This document shows, piece by piece, positions 33,306-42,407 of a stretch of 64,000 nt of DNA. Each line of letters begins with the position of its first letter. Within the stretch, counting starts at the first letter, position 1. A model generated the notes under the pieces. The model saw nothing but the letters and a program-made list of their open reading frames with translations. It ran no database searches and was not told where the DNA came from. Origin of the DNA: Dyadobacter sp. CY326 (GTDB lineage Bacteria; Bacteroidota; Bacteroidia; Cytophagales; Spirosomataceae). The DNA lies in the NCBI RefSeq assembly GCF_021390515.1, contig NZ_JAJUXI010000011.1:124001-188000 (forward strand). Reading direction: 5' to 3'. Both the position numbers and the translations under genes were made by a program.

Positions 33306-34508
33306 TTAAGACTCAGCCGACTCGCTAACCTTCTGATAAATCATCACCTGGTTAGAAGCCACTTTTGAAAATCCTCTTACGTCGTCGCCGGTCCAGGCGT
33401 TGTTCATTTCGCCGTAGCTTCCGAATTTGGAAGACATCAGGTCAAACGGTGATTCGATTCCTTCCACGTGAAAGCGATAAGGAGCTAAATGGACGTGTAC
33501 TTTTCCCGTAACATGTGTCTGTGTATCAGCTAAGAACGTTTCAATGTTCCGCATGACAGGCTCAACAAACTGACCTTTGTGAAGCAAGCTGCCATACCAA
33601 TTTGAAAGTTGTTCTTTCCAGTAAAGCTGCTGCTCGCTCAGCACGTGTTTTTCCAATGTATGGTGCGCCTTAATGATGATCAGCGGAGCTGCGGCTTCAA
33701 AACCAACGCGGCCCTTAATCCCAATAATGGTGTCGCCAACATGGATATCACGGCCGATGCCGAAGGGCTGTGCAATTGCAGCCAGCTTTTGAATCGCATG
33801 GACCGGATTATCAAAAGTTTCGCCAGCAACGCTTTTCAATTCACCTTTGTCAAATTCCAGGGTTATTGTCTCAGGTTCTGTCTTGGAAATTTGAGTTGGC
33901 CAGGCAGATTCTGGAAGATATTGATTTGATGTCAATGTCTCTTTTCCACCAACCGATGTTCCCCAAAGCCCTTTATTAATGCTGTAAGCAGCTTTTGCCC
34001 ATTCACGGCCCACGCCCTTCTTGGTCAAATATTCAATTTCCGCTTCGCGCGAAAGTTTCAGATCACGGATCGGTGTAATGATTTCTGCTTCCGGAATGAT
34101 AATCCGGAAAGCCATATCAAAACGCACCTGATCATTTCCTGCTCCTGTGCTCCCGTGCGCAATGGCATTCGCGCCGATTTCCTTGGCATATTCCGCAACA
34201 GCAACCGCCTGAAAAACACGTTCTGCGCTTACTGAAAGGGGATATGTGTTGTTTTTTAAGATATTCCCAAAAATCAGATATTTAATGCAATCGTTGTAAT
34301 AGTCGCTCGTTTTGGAAATCGTCGCATGTTTTTTCACGCCCAAAGCATAAGCATTGGCTTCGATTGTTTTCAGCTCTTCATCAGAAAAACCGCCTGTGTC
34401 CACCAAAACGGAATGGACTTCGTAACCTTTGTCTTCGGCTAAATATTTTACACAAAAAGAGGTGTCTAATCCTCCGCTAAACGCTAATACTACTTTGGGT
34501 TGTGACAT
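33306..34508 (-). CDS. argG: Argininosuccinate synthase
   Basis: 400 residues from the ATG at 34508; the frame is open further upstream but the AT-rich leader there is not protein-like. It joins citrulline and aspartate with ATP. The PP-loop FSGGLDTSFC is at 9-18 and the family's STGAGNDQVRF and SINKGLWGTSVGG motifs are in place. It is the first gene of the arg operon downstream of the terminator at 34559-34608, and thus probably has its own promoter in the 50 bases between. The following genes are vapBC-like, then argC. Confidence 0.95.
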   Translation of the reverse strand: MSQPKVVLAFSGGLDTSFCVKYLAEDKGYEVHSVLVDTGGFSDEELKTIEANAYALGVKKHATISKTSDYYNDCIKYLIFGNILKNNTYPLSVSAERVFQAVAVAEYAKEIGANAIAHGSTGAGNDQVRFDMAFRIIIPEAEIITPIRDLKLSREAEIEYLTKKGVGREWAKAAYSINKGLWGTSVGGKETLTSNQYLPESAWPTQISKTEPETITLEFDKGELKSVAGETFDNPVHAIQKLAAIAQPFGIGRDIHVGDTIIGIKGRVGFEAAAPLIIIKAHHTLEKHVLSEQQLYWKEQLSNWYGSLLHKGQFVEPVMRNIETFLADTQTHVTGKVHVHLAPYRFHVEGIESPFDLMSSKFGSYGEMNNAWTGDDVRGFSKVASNQVMIYQKVSESAES

Positions 34509-34558
34509 TATATTAAATCTGAATCTGACAAATTGCTTAAATTGGAGTACAAAGTAAC

Positions 34559-34608
34559 AAAAAAATACCTCGCTTCGGGCCAAAAATGGCTGCCGGGCGA
34601 GGTATTTT
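34559..34608 (-). terminator. Strong terminator or attenuator between the GNAT gene and argG
   Basis: Read on the minus strand, AAAATACCTCGC (34608-34597) pairs perfectly over 12 bases with GCGAGGTATTTT (34573-34562), followed by further U (to 34559). Inside the loop, GCC and GGC around an A/T stretch can form a second small stem. It lies 50 bases upstream of the argG start, so it either ends the GNAT transcript or regulates read-through into argG. Confidence 0.85.
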
Positions 34609-34640
34609 AAGATATATGAATCTGTAAATAAGGCTGTACT

Positions 34641-35366
34641 TTAATGTACCAGCACCGTCCCGGCGTTTTTCTTTCTCGCGCGTTCTTCCCTTCGCAATAA
34701 AATGCGCTGTTTAATGCGCATCCAACGCTCGTAAAGGCTAGACTCTTTCAGAAAATCCCAGGAATGTTTTTCGGGCTCAACGCCTACAACAGCAATTTCT
34801 TCTTTTTTCTTTTCTTCCGGATTATACATCATGCCCGTGCATAGGCAATGTTTTCTGCCTGTCCGCGTCAAAACATCGTAATTTACGCAGCTCGCACAAC
34901 CTTTCCAGAATGCATCGTCAGCAGGCAACTCGCTGAAAGTTACAGGCTCGTAACCCAAATCCGAATTGATTTTCATTACAGGCAAACTGGTGGTTATGCC
35001 TATGATTTTTGCATCAGGATATTTTTTGCGTGATAACTCAAAAGCCTTTTGTTTAATTGCTTTTGCCATTCCGCTGTTACGAAAATCAGGATGAACGATC
35101 AGCCCTGAGTTCGCCACAAATTTGCCGTGTTCCCACGTTTCAATGTAACAAAAACCTACCCATTCGCCGCTGTCAGTGGTTGCGATAATCGCTTTCCCTT
35201 CCACCATTTTTTCCATTATATATACAGGAGAACGTTTGGCTATGCCAGTACCACGCTTTTTGGCGCTCTCTTCCATCTCTGCGCAAATTGTATCGGCAAA
35301 GTGAAGATGATTTTCATTGGCAGTCTGAACTATAAACTTACTGCCCACTACTTCGGTATTTTTCAT
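34641..35366 (-). CDS. GNAT acetyltransferase with C-terminal Cys cluster, candidate N-acylglutamate synthase
   Basis: 241 residues. A GNAT domain (about 10-150) with the acyl-CoA pyrophosphate loop region HPDFRNSGMAKAIKQKAFEL and a following unusual segment CASCVNYDVLTRTGRKHCLC (Cys pattern C-x2-C-x13-C-x-C) that could bind metal. The basic C-terminus contains RIKQRILLRREERARKKN. In Bacteroidota a GNAT gene of this kind sits next to argG; from memory, genetic work in Bacteroides assigned it to the first step, acylation of glutamate. Here too it is directly upstream of argG and no other argA/argJ is in the window. Divergent from aat. Confidence 0.8.
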   Translation of the reverse strand: MKNTEVVGSKFIVQTANENHLHFADTICAEMEESAKKRGTGIAKRSPVYIMEKMVEGKAIIATTDSGEWVGFCYIETWEHGKFVANSGLIVHPDFRNSGMAKAIKQKAFELSRKKYPDAKIIGITTSLPVMKINSDLGYEPVTFSELPADDAFWKGCASCVNYDVLTRTGRKHCLCTGMMYNPEEKKKEEIAVVGVEPEKHSWDFLKESSLYERWMRIKQRILLRREERARKKNAGTVLVH

Positions 35367-35729
35367 TGATGACTATGCTGACAAAAATGTTCGAAACAAT
35401 AATTAATTATACCCAGATAAAACGATGGGACGTTTTGAAACTTGTAAGAAGATTGGGGTATAAGAGTTTTACCACGTAGGTAAAAAGAAATTATGCGGTC
35501 CGGGGGGACCTGAATCGGAAAGGCGTAGTATGAAGAACAGTATGTATTCCGTTGTCGTTCATTGACTTGCTAATGCGTCTAATAGGGTGCAAATTTTGAA
35601 AAAAAAATTGTCACTCCAAAGAAACAGAAGATATATTTTTATGGTTCGGTTTGTAAGATGTTTTTATTGATTCGAAAGATCGAGATTTGTAATATTCCGG
35701 ACTTCTCCAATTAGCGCTATTGTTAAATT
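35367..35729. promoter_or_regulatory. Divergent promoter region with palindromic sites (GNAT / aat)
   Basis: The 363-base gap has no convincing gene. It contains a palindrome TTTTACC-N5-GGTAAAA at 35467-35485 and a short hairpin GGTCC-GGGG-GGACC at 35497-35510, which includes a run of six G. The rest is AT-rich. The palindrome has the spacing of a dimeric regulator site; its binder is unknown. Confidence 0.5.
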
Positions 35730-36350
35730 ATGGCTTTTATGTCAGTAATCAGCACAGATGATATTCTTAACGGATATATAAATGGGATATTTCCCATGGC
35801 AGAGGCAGATGGTTCAATTTACTGGTATTCACCTAATCCAAGGGCGATCATTCCCATTGAAACATACAAACCGTCCAAATCGCTGCGGCCTGTTCTGAAC
35901 AAAAAATACTTTGAGATAAAGGTCAATGCGGACTTTGAAGGCGTAATGCGTGGCTGCTCAGGGCCTCGGACGACGGAGCAGGGAACCTGGATTTCGGAGG
36001 AAATAATCGCCTCTTATACAGCATTGCACGAGCTTGGTTATGCGCATAGCGTCGAAGCTTATCGTTCCGATAAGCTGGTGGGCGGATTATATGGCGTGTC
36101 TATCAATGGCGTTTTCTTTGGCGAATCGATGTTTTCAAGGGAAAGCAATGCATCCAAGGTCGCGTTTCATTATTTGATCCAACTATTGCGTCTGAATCGG
36201 TTTGCATTGCTGGACACACAGTTTATCAATGACAATGTGCTGCGTTATGGCGCTATTGAAATTCCGCGGGAAGATTATCTAGATCGCTTGAAAGGCGCAT
36301 TAAAATTGAAAAGGCGGTTTAATGCAAGTGTCCTCGAAGACATTCTTTAA
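35730..36350 (+). CDS. aat: Leucyl/phenylalanyl-tRNA-protein transferase
   Basis: 206 residues. It transfers Leu or Phe from tRNA to proteins with N-terminal Arg or Lys, marking them for ClpS/ClpAP. Family signature WYSPNPRAIIP is near residue 32 and the catalytic region has GGLYGVSINGVFFGESMFS. Length is typical. ATG codons at 35730 and 35739 are both possible starts. Divergent from the GNAT gene. Confidence 0.95.
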   Translation: MAFMSVISTDDILNGYINGIFPMAEADGSIYWYSPNPRAIIPIETYKPSKSLRPVLNKKYFEIKVNADFEGVMRGCSGPRTTEQGTWISEEIIASYTALHELGYAHSVEAYRSDKLVGGLYGVSINGVFFGESMFSRESNASKVAFHYLIQLLRLNRFALLDTQFINDNVLRYGAIEIPREDYLDRLKGALKLKRRFNASVLEDIL

Positions 36351-36463
36351 GCATTGGTTTTGTGCCAACCGGTTTATCAGACGCAATAATTTTCTACTTT
36401 TAGCCTCAAATCAGAACCCGCGAACGGGCAATCTGGTCGCCGTTCTTTTCAAGCCAATTCAAA

Positions 36464-37495
36464 GTGTCGAAACCTATTCTTGTAATTAAATTTGGAACTG
36501 CATCCATAACCTTGCCATCGGGTGAGCCTGACATCAGGATCATTTCCGAAATAGCGCGGCAGGTTTCGGTCATTCACGATCAATATCGGATTATCATTGT
36601 TTCATCTGGCGCGGTGGGTGCTGGAAAGGCATATATTCAGGATTATAAGGGCACGATGACGCAGCGCAAGGCCGCAGCCTCGGTTGGGAATCCGCTGCTG
36701 GTTGGACTTTATGCCGCTCATTTTGCTCCTAATAAAATATACATTGCCCAAAGTCTTTGTGAAAGGCAGCATTTTGCAAATCGTAACAAGTTTTTGCAAC
36801 TGAAAGAGACGTTTGAAGAACTTTGGGAAAACAACATCATTCCCATTGTAAATGAAAATGACGTTGTTAGTGACCGTGAGCTGAAATTTTCGGATAATGA
36901 TGAGCTCGCGACATTGCTGGCTGTTGGATTTGGCGCTGAAACTTTGATGTTCTGTACATCCGTCGGTGGACTGCTCGACGAAAGCGGCAACATTCTTCGG
37001 AACGTATCCAATGTCAATGAGGTTTTTAAATTCGTAAGAACGGACAAATCATTTCTCGGTCTCGGTGGAATGGCTTCTAAGCTGACTTTCGCCAAACTGG
37101 CCGCACGCATGGCAATACGCGTAGTGATTTTTGGAATGAATGGTCAGGATGAGTTGCTCGAAGCGCTTGAAGGAAAGGCAGGAACCGTGATTAATGCAGG
37201 AAAAAGCACACTTTCAGCAAGAAACAGATGGCTTGGAAGCGGCGGGCTGGTTTCAGGAAGCTTGCAAATTGACGAAGGCGCTTCCAAAGCTTTATTGAAA
37301 CGAAAAAGCTTGCTGGCCGTGGGCGTCGTCGAAGTAACCGGGGAATTCGAATCGGGTGAAATTATTGAAATATATGATTCCTCCGAACAAATGATCGCGG
37401 TTGCTAGGGCGCGGGAAACGTCGTCAGCCATTCGTGAAAACCTGAAAACAGTGAATTTTGAAGTGGCGCATGCCAACGATATCGTATTATTATAA
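36464..37495 (+). CDS. proB: Glutamate 5-kinase
   Basis: 343 residues from a GTG at 36464. Amino-acid kinase fold with VIKFGTASIT, VSSGAVGAGKAYIQ and the SVGNPLLVGLY and GGLLDE segments, plus a C-terminal PUA-like domain (about 265-343, beginning RKSLLAVGVVEVTG). It phosphorylates glutamate in proline synthesis. Length is slightly shorter than the E. coli protein of 367. Its stop overlaps the proA start by one base (TAATG), so translation is coupled. Confidence 0.94.
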   Translation: MSKPILVIKFGTASITLPSGEPDIRIISEIARQVSVIHDQYRIIIVSSGAVGAGKAYIQDYKGTMTQRKAAASVGNPLLVGLYAAHFAPNKIYIAQSLCERQHFANRNKFLQLKETFEELWENNIIPIVNENDVVSDRELKFSDNDELATLLAVGFGAETLMFCTSVGGLLDESGNILRNVSNVNEVFKFVRTDKSFLGLGGMASKLTFAKLAARMAIRVVIFGMNGQDELLEALEGKAGTVINAGKSTLSARNRWLGSGGLVSGSLQIDEGASKALLKRKSLLAVGVVEVTGEFESGEIIEIYDSSEQMIAVARARETSSAIRENLKTVNFEVAHANDIVLL

Positions 37496-38745
37496 TGGAA
37501 TCCATTTTACCTCTTTTAGAAAAAACACAAAAGGCCTCCGCGTCTGTCCGCAACTTGTCCGACAAGCAGCGCGCCGATCTTTTGCTCGATTTAGCCAATA
37601 AAGTGCTGGAAAACTCGGCAAACATTATTGCAGAAAATCAGAAAGATCTTGATGCAATGGACGATGCCGATCCAAAAAAGGACCGGTTACTGTTAAATGA
37701 AAAAAGAATAAAAGACCTGGCGCAAAGTCTACGCGATGTGGCTGCATTGCCCGATCCGAGCGGTGAAGTGTTGTTGGAGCGCACGATTGAGCAAGGATTA
37801 TCGCTGACCAAAATCGCGGTTCCGTTGGGCGTTGTGGGTGTTATTTATGAATCAAGGCCCAATGTTACATTGGATGTGGCTTCGCTATGCCTGCGCTCGG
37901 GAAATGCGTGTGTGTTGAAAGGAGGGAAGGAAGCAAATTTTTCAAATCTGTTTTTGGTGAGATTAATCCATGAAAGCCTGCGCAAATTCAACATTGATCC
38001 TGCTGCTGTAATGCTCTTGCCCACAGACCGTAAGTTTGTTTCGGAACTGCTTACTGCGACGAGATTTGTGGACATCATCATTCCGAGAGGTTCGGAAGGT
38101 TTGATCAAGTTTGTTCGTGAAAATTCTTTGGTTCCAACCATTGAAACGGGAGCGGGCGTTTGTCACACTTACATCGAAAAGACAGGCGACTTGGAAAAGG
38201 CTGCTCAAATAGTGGTTAATGCCAAGGTTTCGCGGCCATCGGTCTGCAATTCATTGGATACGGTTTTGGTGGACAAGGAAGTGGCGAGTGCGCTTTTACC
38301 GAAATTAAAAGAAGATTTCATCAAATGGAATGTAGAGGTTTTCGCTGATGATGACTCATATGCGATCTTAGAAAATGCCGGTTATCCGTTTTTACAGCAT
38401 GCTCAGGAAGAAGATTTTGGTCGAGAATTTTTAGATTATAAGTGTTCTGTGAAAGTCGTAAATGGGTTGGACGAAGCTTTGGAGCATATCAGAGCACATT
38501 CGTCAAGACATTCGGAAGCGATTATTTCAAAAGATGAAGCGCAAATTGAGCGTTTCCTGCGAGAAGTGGACGCTGCTGCCGTTTATGCCAATGCGTCAAC
38601 GCGTTTTACGGATGGTGCTGTCTTTGCTTTGGGTGCAGAAATTGGCATATCAACGCAAAAACTACATGCGCGCGGACCTTTTGCATTGGAAAAACTTGTG
38701 ACTGAAAAGTGGATTGTGAAAGGTGACGGACAAGTAAGATGGTAA
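37495..38745 (+). CDS. proA: Gamma-glutamyl phosphate reductase
   Basis: 416 residues, an aldehyde-dehydrogenase-fold enzyme making glutamate 5-semialdehyde. The catalytic Cys is in SRPSVCNSLDTVLVD and the family stretch VIYESRPNVTLDVASLCLRS is intact; the C-terminal LHARGPFALEKLVTEKW is normal. It overlaps argE by seven bases. ProB, ProA and the deacylase thus form one unit, tying proline and ornithine synthesis, both from glutamate. Confidence 0.95.
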   Translation: MESILPLLEKTQKASASVRNLSDKQRADLLLDLANKVLENSANIIAENQKDLDAMDDADPKKDRLLLNEKRIKDLAQSLRDVAALPDPSGEVLLERTIEQGLSLTKIAVPLGVVGVIYESRPNVTLDVASLCLRSGNACVLKGGKEANFSNLFLVRLIHESLRKFNIDPAAVMLLPTDRKFVSELLTATRFVDIIIPRGSEGLIKFVRENSLVPTIETGAGVCHTYIEKTGDLEKAAQIVVNAKVSRPSVCNSLDTVLVDKEVASALLPKLKEDFIKWNVEVFADDDSYAILENAGYPFLQHAQEEDFGREFLDYKCSVKVVNGLDEALEHIRAHSSRHSEAIISKDEAQIERFLREVDAAAVYANASTRFTDGAVFALGAEIGISTQKLHARGPFALEKLVTEKWIVKGDGQVRW

Positions 38746-39824
38746 ACACAAGCGAAAATATTCAAGTGCTTACAAGCGGAGCGATTGAATTGCTGAAAAG
38801 TCTGATTGAAACGCCGTCGTTCAGTAAGGAAGAGGCTAATACAGCGAAGTTGATCGCTAACTATTTTGATGAACGAAATATTCCTTTTCAGCAAAAAAAG
38901 AATAATCTGTGGGCATATAACCGTCATTTCGATAAAAGTAAACCGACTTTACTTTTAAACTCACACCACGATACGGTCAAGCCAAACAAATCCTGGACGT
39001 TGGATCCTTTTAAGGCCATTGTTGATGGAAATAAATTATTTGGACTAGGCAGCAATGATGCCGGCGGATGTTTGGTGTCATTAATTGCAACATTCTGCCA
39101 TTTTTTTGACAGACAGGATCTTGCTTATAACATTGTCATTGCCACAACCGCGGAGGAAGAAATTTCAGGAAAAGAAGGTCTTGAAATCGTTGTTCCCGAA
39201 TTGCCCGAAATCGCATTTGCCATTGTCGGTGAACCAACTGAAATGCAACTCGCAGTCGCAGAAAAAGGCTTGCTTGTCCTGGACTGCACAGCGAAGGGAA
39301 TTTCCGGTCATGCAGCCAGGGAAGAAGGTGATAATGCAATCTACAAAGCATTAAAGGACATTGCCTGGATTCGGGAATACAAGTTTCCCAAGGTTTCACC
39401 CACATTGGGTCCGATTAAAATGTCGGTCACAATGATCAGTGCGGGCACGCAGCATAATGTGGTTCCGGATGCCTGTCATTTTACAATTGACGTTCGGGTG
39501 ACGGATCAATATTCTTTGGAAGAGGTCATTGAGGTGATTCAGACCAATATTAACTCCGAGGTTTCCGCTCGTTCGATCAGGTTAAGGCCTTCGAGCATTC
39601 CAATGGATCATCCAATCGTTTTAGAAGGGTTGAAATTGGGCCGCACTGCATATGGCTCGCCGACGACTTCGGATCAGGCTTTGCTGGATTGTCCCTCGCT
39701 GAAAATGGGCCCCGGGCATTCTGCGCGCTCGCATAGTGCTGATGAATTCATTTATTTATACGAAATTGAGGCAGGAATTAAACAATATATCAAGATGCTG
39801 GAAACTGTGGTCACCAAGTCTTGA
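38739..39824 (+). CDS. M20 family N-acylornithine/N-acylcitrulline deacylase
   Basis: 361 residues, M20 zinc hydrolase: metal ligands in NSHHDTVKP, GSNDAGGC, TAEEEISG and GPGHSARSHSADE, with the catalytic Glu pair after TTA. In a pathway with ArgF' the substrate is N-acetyl- or N-succinylcitrulline, so this would be the ArgE-like step that removes the acyl group; other M20 peptidases cannot be excluded from sequence alone. Position after proBA supports amino-acid synthesis. Confidence 0.85.
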   Translation: MVNTSENIQVLTSGAIELLKSLIETPSFSKEEANTAKLIANYFDERNIPFQQKKNNLWAYNRHFDKSKPTLLLNSHHDTVKPNKSWTLDPFKAIVDGNKLFGLGSNDAGGCLVSLIATFCHFFDRQDLAYNIVIATTAEEEISGKEGLEIVVPELPEIAFAIVGEPTEMQLAVAEKGLLVLDCTAKGISGHAAREEGDNAIYKALKDIAWIREYKFPKVSPTLGPIKMSVTMISAGTQHNVVPDACHFTIDVRVTDQYSLEEVIEVIQTNINSEVSARSIRLRPSSIPMDHPIVLEGLKLGRTAYGSPTTSDQALLDCPSLKMGPGHSARSHSADEFIYLYEIEAGIKQYIKMLETVVTKS

Positions 39825-39866
39825 TCTGTCTTCCTAGTCTCAGCCAAATGTAAATCGAGCTTGCCC

Positions 39867-40694
39867 ATGCGGTTTTATACAGTTGAAGATGTGCAGGCCT
39901 TTCGATCGGTGGAGTTTTTGTTTATCAAAACTTCCTTGTCAGCGCACACTTTTACAATCACCCTGAATCGGCCTGAAAAGCGCAATGCTTTTACCCCGAC
40001 CATGGCCGAAGAAATCACTTTTGCACTGGCATATGCACATTTTAATCATGAAATTAGATGTGTGGTGATCAATGCAGAAGGGCCTGTTTTTTGTGCTGGT
40101 GCAGATTTGAATGCGTTTCATGACGCCTCTGCTGACCGAAGAAATCCAGCATTGCCGGTTATCCGCGAAGAAGTCAGACTGGGGGATGCATTTGCTGATC
40201 TTTTGAAACCCAGCATTGCCCAGGTTGAGGGGCCAGTTTTGGCAGGAGGCTTTCTGATCATTTGCGGCTGCACATTTGTATTCAGTGTCAGTGAGGCCAC
40301 ATTCAGTCTCCCCGAAGTGAAACGCGGCATTTGGCCGATGCAGGTTATGGCCTCACTAAGTTCAATGATCCCTCCCAGAAAAATATTGGAAATGTGTATA
40401 ACCGGGGATACTTACAATGCCGGCGAGGCGCTCGAACTTGGACTTGTGACCCACGTTTCTAAAAAAGAAGACATTGCAAATGATGTAAATCAATTCGCTA
40501 AGAAAATTTCCGCGAACGCCCCGCTTGCCATACAATCTGGAATGAGCGCATTGCATCAATTGAATGCGATTTCGGAGAATGAAAGGCACGCTTTCCTGAA
40601 ACAGCAATTGGATCTGTTATTGGAATCGGAGGACGCAAAAGAAGGAATGCAGGCTTTCAAAGAAAAAAGAAGCCCTAACTGGAAAGCCAAGTAA
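39867..40694 (+). CDS. Enoyl-CoA hydratase/isomerase family protein
   Basis: 275 residues from the ATG at 39867; an upstream TTG would add two residues. Crotonase fold: TLNRPEKRNAFTPTMAEE, the oxyanion-hole motif FCAGADLNAF and the later EGPVLAGGFLIICGCTF. A Glu in the LPEVKRGIWP segment is in the place of a catalytic residue. The pathway cannot be told; a role in fatty acid or branched-chain degradation is usual. It is a single gene converging on rng with a 25-base gap. Confidence 0.85.
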   Translation: MRFYTVEDVQAFRSVEFLFIKTSLSAHTFTITLNRPEKRNAFTPTMAEEITFALAYAHFNHEIRCVVINAEGPVFCAGADLNAFHDASADRRNPALPVIREEVRLGDAFADLLKPSIAQVEGPVLAGGFLIICGCTFVFSVSEATFSLPEVKRGIWPMQVMASLSSMIPPRKILEMCITGDTYNAGEALELGLVTHVSKKEDIANDVNQFAKKISANAPLAIQSGMSALHQLNAISENERHAFLKQQLDLLLESEDAKEGMQAFKEKRSPNWKAK

Positions 40695-40719
40695 GCAGTT
40701 TAATCCAGCAAACAATCAA

Positions 40720-42282
40720 TTAATTTCCGGGAACGATCTCGATTTCTTCTCCGTAACGGTTGTGGAATTTAAAATCTACAACGCCTAGTGAAGTGTCTTT
40801 AATGAGTTTTACCCAAGTTTTATAATGGAAAAGCCATTTGACCTGCTCGGAAATTAATCCTTTGGTAAAATAAGAATGCAGGAATGGATGAAGTGAAATG
40901 GTGATTCCACGTTCATTTTGCTTGGTAAGAATGTAATCGAGATTATTAGCAATCACATCTGAAACCAGAATACTCGCCTGAATGGTCCCCGTTCCGCCGC
41001 AAGTAGGGCATGTTTCGCGGGTCACAATGTTCATTTCAGGTCTTACACGCTGACGGGTGATTTGCAGTAGACCAAATTTCGAAAGGGGCAGGATCGTGTA
41101 TTTTGAACGGTCGCCTTTCATTTCATCGCGCATTGTATCGAAGAGAACGCGTTTGTTGTCCGCTTTCTTCATGTCGATAAAATCGACGACGATGATTCCG
41201 CCCATATCGCGTAGGCGTAATTGACGGGCAATTTCCTTCGCTGCTTCGAGGTTAACGCTTAGTGCAGTGGCTTCCTGATCTTCTTCGGAATTGGACTTAT
41301 TACCGCTATTTACATCAATAACGTGCAACGCCTCAGTGTGTTCAATGATCAGATAACCGCCATTTGGCAAACTAACAGATCGACCGAACAATGATTTGAT
41401 CTGTTTTTCTAAACCAAATTGTTCAAACAGCTTATTTTTCCCATTATGCAGTTTAAGGATGTTCTCCCTGTCCGGCGCAATGTTGTGAATGTAAGCCTTA
41501 ATGTCGTCGTAAACTTCCTTGGAATCAACCGTAATGCTGTCAAATGATTCATTCAGCATATCCCGGATGATCGAAGAAGCGCGGTTCATTTCACCAATAA
41601 CGCGGTCACGTGGTTTGGCGTCACGCAGCATCTTGATGCCATTTTCCCACTTATCAAGGCAATCCTGCAAATCTTTATTAAGCTCATCCACATCTTTACC
41701 CGTGGCAACGGTGCGAATAATTACACCAAAATTGGCAGGCTTAATGGACGACATCAGACGTTGCAGACGATTTCTCTCCTGCTTGTCCGTAATCTTTTTA
41801 GAAAGGTTTACAGAATTGGAAAACGGAACCAGAACAATGTAACGTCCGGCAATAGAAATGTCGCAGGACAATCGCGGGCCTTTTGTAGAAATAGGCTCCT
41901 TAACGATCTGAACAAGGATTGGCTGGTTTTTCGAAAGAACCTTATCAATTTTACCAAGCTTTTCAATTTCAGGCTCCATTTTGAAGTTGTTCAACTTCCC
42001 GGAAGTCTGACGCTTGGATATAACGTCTTTCGTTAATTTGTTGAGAGAATTGATATTTGGCCCCAAATCAAGATAATGCAGGAACGCATCCTTTTCAAAA
42101 CCGACATCAACAAACGCAGCATTAAGCCCCGCTACCAGCTTTCTGACCGTCCCGAGGTAAATGTCGCCTACGGTAAAGCTTTGATCCGGTGTTTCGACGT
42201 GGTATTCTAAAAGACGTTTATCCTGCAAAAGGGCTATACGTTCTCCCTTTTGAGTAGAATTGATTAATAATTCGTTACTCAA
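40720..42282 (-). CDS. rng: Ribonuclease E/G family protein
   Basis: 520 residues, RNase G-size, with the N-terminal S1 domain (about 35-130), RNase H-like and DNase I-like parts. The catalytic acid is in GIIVVDFIDM and the zinc link in ETCPTCGGTGT (CxxC). It starts at a TTG at 42282; MSNELLINSTQKGERIALLQ is the family's usual start and no upstream ATG fits. It matures rRNA and decays mRNA. The 5' leader on the minus strand has a perfect 10 bp hairpin. Last gene of the HU-TPR-mS38-like operon, if that is one transcript. Confidence 0.93.
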   Translation of the reverse strand: MSNELLINSTQKGERIALLQDKRLLEYHVETPDQSFTVGDIYLGTVRKLVAGLNAAFVDVGFEKDAFLHYLDLGPNINSLNKLTKDVISKRQTSGKLNNFKMEPEIEKLGKIDKVLSKNQPILVQIVKEPISTKGPRLSCDISIAGRYIVLVPFSNSVNLSKKITDKQERNRLQRLMSSIKPANFGVIIRTVATGKDVDELNKDLQDCLDKWENGIKMLRDAKPRDRVIGEMNRASSIIRDMLNESFDSITVDSKEVYDDIKAYIHNIAPDRENILKLHNGKNKLFEQFGLEKQIKSLFGRSVSLPNGGYLIIEHTEALHVIDVNSGNKSNSEEDQEATALSVNLEAAKEIARQLRLRDMGGIIVVDFIDMKKADNKRVLFDTMRDEMKGDRSKYTILPLSKFGLLQITRQRVRPEMNIVTRETCPTCGGTGTIQASILVSDVIANNLDYILTKQNERGITISLHPFLHSYFTKGLISEQVKWLFHYKTWVKLIKDTSLGVVDFKFHNRYGEEIEIVPGN

Positions 42283-42369
42283 TGTTCAACCAACTAAATG
42301 GCTATATAATGTTGATACTTAACCTCCGCTTTCAGATTGAAAGGGGCAATACATACGAGGGGAAGAAGG

Positions 42370-42402
42370 CATGACCGGACTTTTTTACAAAATCCGGTCA
42401 TG
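42370..42402 (-). promoter_or_regulatory. Hairpin in the leader of rng
   Basis: CATGACCGGA (42370-42379) and TCCGGTCATG (42393-42402) form a perfect 10 bp stem with a 13-base loop rich in U or A. On the minus strand it lies 88 bases before the rng start and six bases after the small ribosomal-protein gene. There is no U tail in the direction of transcription, so it is not a standard terminator. Confidence 0.65.
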
Positions 42403-42407
42403 GTATA

